A DNA stretch of 64,000 nt from Streptomyces sp. NBC_00440 (GTDB taxonomy: Bacteria; Actinomycetota; Actinomycetes; Streptomycetales; Streptomycetaceae): assembly GCF_036014215.1 (NCBI RefSeq), contig NZ_CP107921.1, positions 620,001 through 684,000 on the forward strand, written 5' to 3'. Below are positions 28,474-36,912 of the stretch, in pieces. The notes under the pieces were generated by a model, which saw only the letters and a list, made by a program, of their open reading frames with translations, did no database searches and had not been told where the DNA came from. The position numbers and the translations under genes are program-made. Position 1 is the stretch's first letter. The number at the start of each line of letters is the position of its first letter.

Positions 28474-29463
28474 ATGGATGCTGTACGGATCCGTCCCACT
28501 CCCGACGGCGGCGTTCCGGTCGTCGTCGGCCTGCCCGCACCGGCTCCGGGCCCCGGCCAGGTCCTCGTCCGCGTCCGGGCTTCGGGGCTCAACCGCGGAG
28601 AACTGCTGCAGGCCGGCCGGGTCAAGGACGGCGACCTGGTGCCCGTTGGCGTCGAACTCGCCGGGGAGATCGACACCGTGGGGGCGGACGTCACGGACTG
28701 GAAGCCCGGCGACGCCGTCGTCGCGCACGGCACCGGTACCCAGGCCGAGCTCGTCGTGGTCTCCGCAAGTGCGTTGGTCCGCAAGCCGGAGAGCAGCTCC
28801 TGGGCCGAGGCGGGCTCCTTCCTCAACGTCTACATGACGGCTCACGACGCGCTCGTCACCAACGGCCGCATGGCACCCGGCGAGGCCGTGCTCATCAACG
28901 CCGCGACGGGCGGCATCGGACTCGCGGCCGTCCAGATCGCGCGGGCCCTCGGCGCCGGCACGGTCATCGCGACGACGACCTCGGCGTCCAAGACGCAAGC
29001 CCTGTACGACCAGGGAGCCCATCACGTCATCGACATGTCCTCGCAGGACCAGGTGTCCACCGTCGCGGAGATCACCGGCAACCGGGGCGTCGATGTCGTC
29101 ATCGACTCCGTCGGTGGCACGGTTCTGGACGACAACCTGACGTCGATGGCCGTCAGGGGCCGCCTCGTTCAGGTGGGCCGGATGGGTTCGGCCCGGGCGG
29201 AGATCGACCTGACCACTCTGTGGCGCAAGCGGCTGACCCTCATCGGCGTCACCTTCCGGACCCGGACCGAGGAGGAGCGGCTGGACTGCATCCGGGCGGC
29301 CGAACGCGACCTGCTCGACCTGTGGGAACGCCGGGTCATCGTGCCGGTCGTCGACCGCACGTTCGCCATGGCGGACGTCGCCGCGGCATACGACCACATG
29401 ACCAGGAGCGGGCACATCGGCAAGATCGCACTGCTCATGCCGCCCCCGGCCGGTGACCGGTGA
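28474..29463 (+). CDS. Quinone oxidoreductase-like / zinc-free MDR family protein
   Basis: 329 residues with AGGAAGG upstream of the ATG. Motifs GLNRGELLQAGRV, GVELAGEIDTVG and the NADPH loop INAATGGIGLAAVQIARALGAGTVIATT identify the QOR branch without structural zinc. It likely reduces quinones or enoyl thioesters with NADPH. It heads a four-gene unit in which every junction overlaps by four bases (GTGA or ATGA) and which ends with the acyl-CoA ligase. Confidence 0.88.
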   Translation: MDAVRIRPTPDGGVPVVVGLPAPAPGPGQVLVRVRASGLNRGELLQAGRVKDGDLVPVGVELAGEIDTVGADVTDWKPGDAVVAHGTGTQAELVVVSASALVRKPESSSWAEAGSFLNVYMTAHDALVTNGRMAPGEAVLINAATGGIGLAAVQIARALGAGTVIATTTSASKTQALYDQGAHHVIDMSSQDQVSTVAEITGNRGVDVVIDSVGGTVLDDNLTSMAVRGRLVQVGRMGSARAEIDLTTLWRKRLTLIGVTFRTRTEEERLDCIRAAERDLLDLWERRVIVPVVDRTFAMADVAAAYDHMTRSGHIGKIALLMPPPAGDR

Positions 29464-29912
29464 AGATCGCAGGCCACCGCGGCAAATTCGACCGCCTCGT
29501 GGCCCTGCGCCAACGCCTCGACCCGATCGAGGACTTCGAGCTGTGGTACTGGACGACGCTGACGGCGTGCACCAACGCCTACAACGCGGCCGTCCACGAC
29601 GCCGGACTCACCGTCGCGGAAGGCGCGTTCTCCACGATTCCGGGGATGTACGTGGTCCCGGACACCGACGGCTCGTTCCACCGGGAGCTGCGCGAGCTCG
29701 GCGACGTCAGTCATGTCGGCTGGCCCCCGGTGGACGGTGACAAGCCCGATGACATCGTCCTCCTGGAACACGCCATTCACCGCATCGAGGTCTTCCGCGA
29801 CCCGTGCCTGCGCGGGAACCGGCGGCCCGACGCCGCCGTCGTGGCCGAGTGCGACGACGCGTTCGCGGTCGTGACATCGGTGGCGGCCCCACGTGTGAAG
29901 GGGGAAGCATGA
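29460..29912 (+). CDS. Unknown 150-residue protein of the catabolic island
   Basis: The GTG at 29460 overlaps the previous stop and the TGA overlaps the next ATG. The product is soluble, with Trp/Tyr-rich FELWYWTTLTACTNAYNAAVHDAGLT (helical) at about residues 26-51, a central segment PGMYVVPDTDGSFHRELRELGDVSHVGWPP and VLLEHAIHRIEVFRDPCLRGN. The last 20 residues vary in character. I recognise no family. The overlap on both sides, between a reductase and a CoA ligase, strongly supports translation and a role in the same pathway. Confidence 0.75.
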   Translation: MKIAGHRGKFDRLVALRQRLDPIEDFELWYWTTLTACTNAYNAAVHDAGLTVAEGAFSTIPGMYVVPDTDGSFHRELRELGDVSHVGWPPVDGDKPDDIVLLEHAIHRIEVFRDPCLRGNRRPDAAVVAECDDAFAVVTSVAAPRVKGEA

Positions 29913-30322
29913 ACGTCGAACGCCACGTCGAGCTGGCCTCGAACATCGAACGCTCACTGACCCGACTCGGCCCGGACGACCACGAGATCGCCATCGAGGC
30001 CGCGATGCTCGCCGGCACCCACTGGCTCAACGCCGCCCTGCACGCGGACGGCGTCACAGCCGAGGACGAGGACGTCATCCACTGCTCGATGCTCGTCGTC
30101 AACATGGTCCGCAAGTACGCGGCCGCCGAGCCCGCCCTCGTCCGCGCCCTTCAGGAGATCGAGGATCTGCGTCCCCTGCACGTGCGCGGGGACGTCCCCG
30201 GCGGATCCGCCGCCGGACGCCGCGCGCTGGAACTGCTCACCGCCATGCGGCTGCGCGCCGCCGGCTCCGTCGAAGCCAGGGGCTCCGCCCACTCCGCCGA
30301 CTCACTCCAGGAGGCCCGGTGA
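29909..30322 (+). CDS. Unknown 137-residue helical protein of the catabolic island
   Basis: The ATG at 29909 overlaps the previous stop, and the last codons overlap the GTG of the CoA ligase gene. The sequence is almost all-alpha: NVERHVELASNIERSLTRLG, IAIEAAMLAGTHWLNAALHADGV, VIHCSMLVVNMVRKYAAAEPALVRALQEIEDLRP and a C-terminal helix. The pattern (HWLNAALH, followed by an acidic EDEDVIH) resembles HEPN-like or small metal-binding helical bundles, but I cannot assign it. Likely a partner of the 150-residue protein encoded before it. Confidence 0.75.
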   Translation: MNVERHVELASNIERSLTRLGPDDHEIAIEAAMLAGTHWLNAALHADGVTAEDEDVIHCSMLVVNMVRKYAAAEPALVRALQEIEDLRPLHVRGDVPGGSAAGRRALELLTAMRLRAAGSVEARGSAHSADSLQEAR

Positions 30323-31953
30323 ACGGCCTGATGATGCATCAGCAGCTCCTCGTCTCTACTCTCCTCACCCACGCCGAGCGCCATCACGCGAACACCGAGG
30401 TCGTCTCGGCACGGTGCGAGGGTGACATCCACCGGTACACCTTCCGCGACATGGCCCACCGCAGCCGACAGGTGGCCCAGGCCGTCGGGGCGATGGGCGT
30501 CGGGCCCGGCGACCGCGTCGCCACCCTCGCCTGGAACACCTACCGGCATGTGGAGCTGTATTACGGCGTCTCCGGTTCCGGTTCGGTTCTGCACACGCTC
30601 AATCCGCGCCTGCACCCGGACCAGCTCGTCTGGATCATCAACAACGCCGGCGACTCGGTCCTCTTCTTCGACCTCACCTTCGTCGACCTGGTCCGGGAGA
30701 TCGCTCCGCGCGTGCCCGGCGTCCGGAAGTTCGTCCTGCTGAGCGACGCCGGGCAGCTTGCGGCCGCACAGCCCGCCGGCGACGACCTGGAGGTCACGGC
30801 GTACGAGGACCTCCTGGCGGCACAGGACGGCGACTACACCTGGCCCGACTTCGACGAGAAGCAAGCGGCCTCCCTGTGCTACACGAGCGGCACCACCGGA
30901 CACCCCAAGGGGGCGCTGTACTCGCACCGTTCGACCGTGCTGCACTCGTACGGTGTCGCCCTGCCCGACTCGATGGGGCTCTCGGCCCGCGACGTGGTCA
31001 TGCCCGTCGTGCCGATGTTCCACGTGAACGCGTGGGGCATCCCGTATGCCGCGTGCCTCACCGGGGCGAAACTCGTGCTGCCCGGCAAGGATTTGAGCGG
31101 CCCGGCCCTCACGGCGCTCCAGGAGGCCGAGGGCGTCACGATCTCCGGGAGCGTTCCCACCGTCTGGCAGGGGCAGCTGGACCACGCACGCGCCACCGGC
31201 ATCACGCTCAGGACCCTCCAGCGGGCCGTCATCGGAGGCGCCGCCTGCCCCGCCTGGATGGCCCGTGAGCTGCGGGACGTCCACGGGGTCCGGGTCATCC
31301 ACGGCTGGGGCATGACGGAGACGAGCCCCTTGGGCTCCGCGTCGGTCCTCAAGCTCAGCCACCAGGCTCTCGACCGCGAGGCGCAGGAGGCGGTGCTCGC
31401 CAAGCAGGGCCGCTCCCTGTTCGGCATCGACATGAAGATCACGGACGATGAGGGCGCCGAGCTGCCGTGGGACGGCCGCACGCCGGGCCACCTCATGGTG
31501 CGGGGCCACTGGGTCACCAGCGGGTACTACCCCCCGGGCCGTCCGAGCCCCCTCGTCAACGGCTGGTTCCCGACCGGCGACATCGCGACGATGGACCCCG
31601 AAGGGTTCATGCAGATCACGGACCGGAGCAAGGACCTCATCAAGTCCGGTGGCGAGTGGATCAGTTCGATCGAGATCGAGAACCTCGCTATGGACCACCC
31701 CGAGATCGACACGGCTGCCTGCATCGGCGTCAGGCATGCGAAGTGGGATGAGCGCCCCATCCTCGTGGCCGTCCGGCGACCGGGCTCCACCCTCACGGCG
31801 AAGGAGCTCCTCGGGTCATTCGCCGGGAAGATCGCCAAATGGTGCGTCCCCGACGACGTGGTGTTCGTGGACACCCTGCCCATGGGGGCAACGGGCAAGA
31901 TCCTCAAGGCGCCCTTGCGGGAGCAGTACCGCGAACACCTCACTCACAGCTGA
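30319..31953 (+). CDS. Acyl-CoA synthetase (AMP-forming, fadD-like)
   Basis: 544 residues from GTG at 30319. Adenylation motifs: P-loop LCYTSGTTGHPKGALYSHRS from about residue 186, IHGWGMTETSPLG, the A8 hinge WFPTGDIATMDPEGFMQITDRSKDLIKSGGEWIS and the C-terminal catalytic Lys in MGATGKILKAPL. It belongs to the medium-chain/AlkK-like branch and activates a carboxylic acid to its CoA thioester for the dehydrogenases and thiolase of this island. It ends the operon, 180 bases before a strong hairpin. Confidence 0.93.
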   Translation: MNGLMMHQQLLVSTLLTHAERHHANTEVVSARCEGDIHRYTFRDMAHRSRQVAQAVGAMGVGPGDRVATLAWNTYRHVELYYGVSGSGSVLHTLNPRLHPDQLVWIINNAGDSVLFFDLTFVDLVREIAPRVPGVRKFVLLSDAGQLAAAQPAGDDLEVTAYEDLLAAQDGDYTWPDFDEKQAASLCYTSGTTGHPKGALYSHRSTVLHSYGVALPDSMGLSARDVVMPVVPMFHVNAWGIPYAACLTGAKLVLPGKDLSGPALTALQEAEGVTISGSVPTVWQGQLDHARATGITLRTLQRAVIGGAACPAWMARELRDVHGVRVIHGWGMTETSPLGSASVLKLSHQALDREAQEAVLAKQGRSLFGIDMKITDDEGAELPWDGRTPGHLMVRGHWVTSGYYPPGRPSPLVNGWFPTGDIATMDPEGFMQITDRSKDLIKSGGEWISSIEIENLAMDHPEIDTAACIGVRHAKWDERPILVAVRRPGSTLTAKELLGSFAGKIAKWCVPDDVVFVDTLPMGATGKILKAPLREQYREHLTHS

Positions 31954-32038
31954 CCGGGGGCGTCTCCCCCACCGGAGCCGCCGTCGGGCGGTCCGTTGCA
32001 CCACGCAACGGGCCGTTCGCCGACGGCTTCGTCGTTCC

Positions 32039-32083
32039 AGGGCCGTACGCAGGGCCGTACGCAGGGCCATACTCAGGGCCGGG
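32039..32083. repeat. 12-bp tandem repeat (AGGGCCGTACGC)
   Basis: Two perfect copies at 32039-32050 and 32051-32062, a diverged copy at 32063-32074 and a partial fourth lie in the gap after the CoA ligase. They are not coding. They may have expanded by slippage. Confidence 0.75.
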
Positions 32084-32133
32084 CGCCGGGCACATCAGGA
32101 CGACCCGGGCAGTCCGGCCGCTCCGGCAGCAAA

Positions 32134-32195
32134 AGGGCCCCGCCCCGGCCTTCGCCACCCAGGGGTCCTGGTGGCGTCGGCCGGGGCGGGGCTCT
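32134..32195. terminator. Long hairpin between convergent units
   Basis: Arms AGGGCCCCGCCCCGGCC (32134-32150) and GGCCGGGGCGGGGCTCT (32179-32195) pair along 17 bases with one weak pair. An inner CGCCACC/GGTGGCG pair with CAGG/CCTG extends the structure. It lies between the convergent CoA-ligase and substrate-binding-protein units, fitting a bidirectional terminator. Confidence 0.88.
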
Positions 32196-32233
32196 GAACG
32201 GTCAGCGAAGATGCGGGGTTCGCCCGCCGGCCC

Positions 32234-33211
32234 TCACTGTCCGCAGCTGTTGTCGATCACGTCGAATGGCACAGCGTCCGGCTTCCCGGTGGAAAACTTC
32301 ACGTTCGTCTTCCAGGCGGCGGCGTCGGTCGAGGTGATGTACGACTGATGAACCTTGTCCCAGAGTCGGCCGGCCGCATCCGCCCTGAGTCCCAGCAGCT
32401 TCGACAACGACTTCACACCGGCGGCCTTGTTCGCGTCGTCGTTGATCCACTTCACCGCGGAGTCCATCGCCCTGCAGAACTTGCCGACGGTACCGGGGTG
32501 CTTGGCCTTGTAGCCCTTCGTGGTGGCCCAGAGGACCTGAAGGCCATTGCGGCTGAGGTCACCGGCCCCGCCTGCGAGGGCGTCCGAGAACGGCACGAGG
32601 TCGAGCCCGTGCGAAGCCAGTGTGAAGTACGTCGACGAGGAGCCGACGACGGCATCGACCGTTTTGTTGCGCAGAGCGGGCTCCTGCGTCACGGCCCCGC
32701 CCACGGCCACGAAGGTGACGGAACCGGGGTCCACACCGTTCGCCTTCAGTACCTCCTGCGCGTACTTCTCCACGGCGGACCCGCGTGAGACGACGCCGAC
32801 CCGCTTCCCGGCCAGCTGTTTCACGTTGGTGATGTGACCGGACTTCGGGGCGAGCAGCACCATGTCCAGCCGGCCGTAGGGCGGCAGCAGGGTGACCGGC
32901 TGCTTCTGCTGGATGGCCGGGATGATGTTGTCCGGGCTCACCGCCGCGATCTGGGTCGAGCCGCCGATGAGCTGCGCGGCGAGCTCGGGGCCCGACTTCG
33001 CCGCCAGGGGTTTGACATCCAGCCCCTCCTTCTTGAAGAAGCCCTGCTCAATGGCGATGGTCGAGGGCCAGGCGATGGAGTTGTGCAGATAGTTGCCGAG
33101 GACGATCTTCGAACCGTCGCCCTGGTCACCGGAGTTGCCCTGGCCGCAGCCGGTCAGCAGGACGAGTGCGAAACCGAGCCCGACGGCAGCCGGCTTGCTG
33201 GCCTTGTACAC
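32234..33211 (-). CDS. ABC substrate-binding lipoprotein (NitT/TauT type)
   Basis: 325 residues from a GTG with AGAGGAGG upstream. The signal segment ends in the lipobox LLTGC (Cys22), so the protein is membrane-anchored on the outside. The SsuA/ThiY-like domain shows IVLGNYLHNSIAWPSTIAIEQGFFKKEGLDV, then PELAAQLIGGSTQIAAVSPDNIIPAI and GKRVGVVSRGSAVEKYAQEVL. Relatives bind sulfonates, taurine, nitrate or thiamine precursors, or aromatic acids. Last gene of the TauD-permease-ATPase unit. The ligand is probably the compound degraded by the island. Confidence 0.88.
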   Translation of the reverse strand: MYKASKPAAVGLGFALVLLTGCGQGNSGDQGDGSKIVLGNYLHNSIAWPSTIAIEQGFFKKEGLDVKPLAAKSGPELAAQLIGGSTQIAAVSPDNIIPAIQQKQPVTLLPPYGRLDMVLLAPKSGHITNVKQLAGKRVGVVSRGSAVEKYAQEVLKANGVDPGSVTFVAVGGAVTQEPALRNKTVDAVVGSSSTYFTLASHGLDLVPFSDALAGGAGDLSRNGLQVLWATTKGYKAKHPGTVGKFCRAMDSAVKWINDDANKAAGVKSLSKLLGLRADAAGRLWDKVHQSYITSTDAAAWKTNVKFSTGKPDAVPFDVIDNSCGQ

Positions 33212-33296
33212 CCTGGGCCTCCTCTACTGTTCGATGTGGCAGGGGCCGGGGGGAAAAGCGGACGGACGGTGAACCGGCCGGGTACGCCGCAGGCGT

Positions 33297-34133
33297 TCAC
33301 CGGCGCAGATGGGCACGGAGCCGCTCAAGGATGTCCTGATAGGCCGAGTCCATCGTGATGTGTGTCAGATCCCGCGGCCGCTCGATGTCGATCATGACGT
33401 CGTCGAGGACTCCGCCCTCCCCCATGAGCACGACACGGTCGGCCAGCGCGACGGCCTCACCGAGATCGTGCGTGACGAACATGACCGTGCGGTGTTCCTC
33501 CCGCTGCCACAGATCGAGGAACTCGTTCTGGGCGGACCGCCTCGTGTTGACGTCAAGAGCGGCGAACGGCTCGTCCATGAGGAGCAGTTCAGGGTCGAGG
33601 GCCCAGGTCCGGGCCAGTGCGACCCGCTGGCGCATCCCCTGGGAGAGCTGCCAGGGGTAGTGCTTCTCGTGGTCAGCGAGGTGGACGGTCGAGAGCCAGC
33701 GGGAAGCGGTCTCCTTCCGTTCGGCGGTGGGCTTGACCCCGCGCAGCTCCAGGCCGTACTGCACGTTGCCCGACGCGGTGCGCCAAGGAAGCAGGGCATC
33801 GCGGGCGAGCATGAAACCCATCCGTTTGCGGGCGGCCCGGGGTGCGGACCCGAGGACGGTCACCGCGCCGTCGGCCGCCTCGACGAGACCTGCCGCCATG
33901 TTGAGCATGGTCGTCTTGCCGCAGCCGCTCCGGCCGACGACCGCCACGAACTGCCCGGCGGGTATCGACAGGTTGAGCTCTTCGAGGATCGTGCGGACTC
34001 CGCCGTCGGCAGAGGGAAAGGTGACGGTCACGTTCTCGAACGTCACGGCGTCGGCCGGGTGCGCGCCACCCTGAAGCGCCGACGCGCCGTTCATGGCGGG
34101 ATCCGTCTCGGACCTATGGGATCGGGCTGGCAT
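33297..34133 (-). CDS. ABC transporter ATP-binding protein (SsuB/TauB type)
   Basis: About 278 residues from the ATG at 34133, two bases after the permease stop; an ATG at 34094 (MNGASA) is an alternative start. Walker A GRSGCGKTTML, the Q-loop LARDALLPWRT, signature LSQGMRQRVALARTWA and Walker B LLLMDEPFAALD, then H-loop FVTHDLGEAVALADRV, are intact. The LSQGM signature is normal for this subfamily. It powers the importer with the permease encoded upstream. Confidence 0.9.
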   Translation of the reverse strand: MPARSHRSETDPAMNGASALQGGAHPADAVTFENVTVTFPSADGGVRTILEELNLSIPAGQFVAVVGRSGCGKTTMLNMAAGLVEAADGAVTVLGSAPRAARKRMGFMLARDALLPWRTASGNVQYGLELRGVKPTAERKETASRWLSTVHLADHEKHYPWQLSQGMRQRVALARTWALDPELLLMDEPFAALDVNTRRSAQNEFLDLWQREEHRTVMFVTHDLGEAVALADRVVLMGEGGVLDDVMIDIERPRDLTHITMDSAYQDILERLRAHLRR

Positions 34134-34135
34134 GT

Positions 34136-34990
34136 TCACCGCTCTTCCGGGGGCTGCCACCTGAGCAGCCGTGCCTCGATGGCGCCCATGAATTGGTTGA
34201 GAATGACGGCGATCACGGCCAGCAGGATGAGAATCGCGTACACCGCATCCATCCGGAAGATGGCGGAGTAGTTCGCGATCAGCTGGCCGAGACCGTTCTC
34301 GGCGGAGATCAGCTCGGAGCCCACTACACCCAGCAGTGAGTAGACGAGGCCGAGGCGCAGGGACGCGAAGATGGCGGGCGTCGCGACGGGGAAGAAGATC
34401 TTCGTGAACAGCTGGACCTTGTTCACTCCGAGGACGGCCGACAGCCGGAGCCACTCCGCGTCGGCGGACCGTATCCCCGCGCGCGCCCCCGACATGACGA
34501 TGAAGAAGACGAGCGTCGATGCGAGGGCGACCTTGGCCCACAGCCCGATGCCGAACGCCACGATGAACAGCGGCGCCAGCGCGATGCGCGGCATGGAGTT
34601 CATGGCGTCCAGGAACGGCGTGAGAATCCGCTCGGTGGAGGGCAGGAGGCCCAGCGCGAGCCCCGCGACGACGCCCGCGACCCCCGCCATGACCCAGGCC
34701 AGCAGCACCGCCGTCATCGTCGCCCGGGTGTTGGACCACAGCTCCCCCGACTCCCCGGCAGTGACGAGGTAATGCCACGACTGCTCAGGGGACTTGGAGA
34801 GGACGGGGTCCAGGATGCCCGCGCTGGTGGTCCATTGCCACAGGCCGAACCAGGCGATCAGCAGGAAGACCTGCCATGCGCGCACCTTGATCCGTCCGCG
34901 CTTGCGGCGAGCGGACGGGGGACGGCCTTGCCCTTCGGCGGCTCCGGCCGCCCCCACGGGAACGGGTGACTTGGTGTTGCTGGAGGTCAT
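34136..34990 (-). CDS. ABC transporter permease (SsuC/TauC type)
   Basis: 284 residues from the ATG at 34990 (GGAGAGG site). A basic, Ser/Arg-rich cytosolic N-terminus of about 40 residues precedes six or so membrane helices and the binding-protein-dependent EAA loop (RLSAVLGVNKVQLFTKIFFPVATPAIFASLRLGL). The C-terminus has AIEARLLRWQP. With the ATPase and lipoprotein it forms a complete importer. Fifty bases after the dioxygenase gene, so co-transcribed. Confidence 0.9.
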   Translation of the reverse strand: MTSSNTKSPVPVGAAGAAEGQGRPPSARRKRGRIKVRAWQVFLLIAWFGLWQWTTSAGILDPVLSKSPEQSWHYLVTAGESGELWSNTRATMTAVLLAWVMAGVAGVVAGLALGLLPSTERILTPFLDAMNSMPRIALAPLFIVAFGIGLWAKVALASTLVFFIVMSGARAGIRSADAEWLRLSAVLGVNKVQLFTKIFFPVATPAIFASLRLGLVYSLLGVVGSELISAENGLGQLIANYSAIFRMDAVYAILILLAVIAVILNQFMGAIEARLLRWQPPEER

Positions 34991-35039
34991 GGCCTCTCCG
35001 TCTCGGGAATGCATCAAGAGGTTCAAGATGCCCGGTCGC

Positions 35040-35834
35040 TCAGGCCGGGGCCTCGCCGTGGAGCGTGATCCGGTTGAGGGCCCGCGGCTGGTCGCCGTAG
35101 TCGTGGACGGCGTAGTGCATCGTGCAGCGGTTGTCCCACATCACGAGGTCACCGGGCTGCCAGCCGTGCCGGTACACGTTGTCCGGGGTGACGGACCGGG
35201 TGTAGAGGAACTCCATGAGCGGGTCGCTCTCCTCCCTGGTCCAGCCTTCGATGCAGCTGTTCTCCAGGTGGCCGACATAGAGGGCCTTGCGCCCGGTCTC
35301 CGGGTGCGTACGGACGAGGGGGTGCACCGCCTGCGGCCGCTCCGCCTCGGGGATGCCCATCATCCGGCCGAGCCGGATGCCGCGGAAGCGCACCCGCAGG
35401 GTCTCCAGCACACGCCGCAGATCCGGTGAGAGCCTTTCGAAAGCGAGGTACTGGTTCGACCACAGGGTGTCGCCGCCCACCGGGATGGTGACGGCCGAGA
35501 GCATCGAGATCTTGGGCGGGACCGCCTCGAAAGCGGCGTCGTAGTGCCATGCCTCGGTGGCGGTGGTCTCCTTCTTGACGTCGGTGATCTGGACGACGCC
35601 CGGAGCGTCCGCGAGCTGGTTGAGCATGGCCGTGACGACCGGGTCGCCCCAGTGGCGTGCGAACCTGGCGTGCGCCGGCGGTTCGAGGTGCTGCCCCCGG
35701 AAGAGGAGCATGCAGTGCTCCAGGAACGCTTCCCGGAGTGTGGCGAGTGTCGCCGTGTCGAGGTCCTCCCCCAGGCGGACCCCTTCGACCGACGCACCGA
35801 TCGACCCGGTGAGTGGTGTGATCTTCAGGGCCAT
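35040..35834 (-). CDS. TauD/TfdA-family 2-oxoglutarate-dependent dioxygenase
   Basis: 264 residues from the ATG at 35834 (GGAGG site). Iron ligands His97 and Asp99 are in EAWHYDAAF, the distal His240 in NRCTMHYAVHDY, and Arg255 in RALNRITLHG should bind 2-oxoglutarate. Members hydroxylate the carbon next to sulfonate, ether oxygen or similar groups, releasing sulfite, phenol or another leaving group. Co-transcription with a NitT/TauT-type importer suggests it acts on the imported compound. Its promoter region contains operator C. Confidence 0.92.
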   Translation of the reverse strand: MALKITPLTGSIGASVEGVRLGEDLDTATLATLREAFLEHCMLLFRGQHLEPPAHARFARHWGDPVVTAMLNQLADAPGVVQITDVKKETTATEAWHYDAAFEAVPPKISMLSAVTIPVGGDTLWSNQYLAFERLSPDLRRVLETLRVRFRGIRLGRMMGIPEAERPQAVHPLVRTHPETGRKALYVGHLENSCIEGWTREESDPLMEFLYTRSVTPDNVYRHGWQPGDLVMWDNRCTMHYAVHDYGDQPRALNRITLHGEAPA

Positions 35835-35884
35835 GATGTTCCTCCGCGATCCGTGCCGACAGGGATGGCTCAATCCTTTTTCAG

Positions 35885-35902
35885 ATTGATGTCGACAAGA
35901 AT
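35885..35902. promoter_or_regulatory. 18-bp operator, site C (TauD promoter)
   Basis: ATTGATGTCGACAAGAAT keeps the TGTC-GACA core and the outer ATT/AAT of sites A and B; the arms pair in 7 of 9 positions. It lies in an AT-rich patch 51 bases upstream of the dioxygenase gene and just downstream of the GntR gene, consistent with control by that regulator. Confidence 0.75.
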
Positions 35903-35958
35903 AAAGAAGGGGTGACCACTGTCAACCCCACGGACGAAACCCGTTCAGTCAGATACGT

Positions 35959-36738
35959 TCAGTCAGATACGCGGGTGTCCTCAAGGGCCACCAGGGCCGC
36001 GTCGCGGATTCGCTCGATGCGATCCACGGCGATCCGGACCACCGGGGCGGCCTTGCCCGCCGCCACCGCGGCCCGAAGGGTGTGCCAGCTCTCCAGGGAC
36101 CGCGGGATGCTCCCGGGGTCGCGCGCCAGTCCCAGACGCACATATCGGAGCGTCTGGAGGGAGACGGACTGCAACAGGTCCGCGAGGGTCTGGTTGCTCG
36201 CTGCCGCCGCGATCGACGAGTTCAGCAAGAACGTCGCCGTCGCATAGTCGTCGGCGGACTGGTCGTCGACGGACTGGGAGACCGACCTCTCGACCGCGGA
36301 CATGTGGGAGTCCAGGACGGCGAGCAGCCTCTTCGGTTCCTTCATCTCCTCCCGGAGGAGCATGACGTACAGCGCGATCCGCACGTCGAAGACGTTGCGC
36401 ACCTCCCTGGCCGTCGGCGCGGTGACGAGCGCGCCCCTCCGTGCCTGGAACTCGACGAGCCGGTCCCGCTCAAGGATGCGCAGCGCTTCACGGACCGGCG
36501 CCCGGCTGACACCGAGGATCTCGCAGATGTCCTGTTCGAGCAGGCGCTGACCGCCGTGGATCAGGTCGAAGGTGATGACACAGGCCAACCGGGCAGCGAT
36601 CTGCTCCGCCAGAGAGACCGCCACCTGCATACTGGAGCGATGCCTGAGCAACGACTGCTCCACAGCCGTCATCCGCTGGTCACGAGGCAGGAGCAGCCCG
36701 GACAGGTCAGGCAGGTCCTCCGTCCGTTTGCGTGCCAA
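35959..36738 (-). CDS. GntR-family transcriptional regulator (FCD subgroup)
   Basis: 259 residues if the TTG at 36738 is the start; an in-frame ATG at 36672 (MTAVEQ) is possible. The winged helix covers about residues 45-110, with the recognition region EQDICEILGVSRAPVREALRILERDRLVEF and wing GALVTAPTA. An all-helical FCD-like effector domain follows with FDVRIALYVMLLREEM. Acyl-CoA or organic-acid ligands are common in this group. It is the first gene upstream of the dioxygenase unit and the best candidate to bind operators A, B and C. Confidence 0.9.
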   Translation of the reverse strand: MARKRTEDLPDLSGLLLPRDQRMTAVEQSLLRHRSSMQVAVSLAEQIAARLACVITFDLIHGGQRLLEQDICEILGVSRAPVREALRILERDRLVEFQARRGALVTAPTAREVRNVFDVRIALYVMLLREEMKEPKRLLAVLDSHMSAVERSVSQSVDDQSADDYATATFLLNSSIAAAASNQTLADLLQSVSLQTLRYVRLGLARDPGSIPRSLESWHTLRAAVAAGKAAPVVRIAVDRIERIRDAALVALEDTRVSD

Positions 36739-36912
36739 GCCGCAGCCCTCTTCCTCGGTCGGTGTCGTCGGTCAATGCCACCACCAACCGCGCGGACGCC
36801 ACAGTACCGGCCCATCCAGCCAGGGCGGCCCGTGCGAAGCCACCAGGGAATCCCTGAAAACGCCACAGCCCTACCGACGCGGGGTGAGCCCGCCCAACTC
36901 CCATCGCCCGGA

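Noticed and set aside
18900..36738. Steroid (cholesterol) degradation cluster
   Set aside because: The acyl-CoA dehydrogenase pair and APH-like protein resemble parts of it, but ring-degrading hydroxylases (KshAB, HsaABCD), Mce import and KstR are absent.
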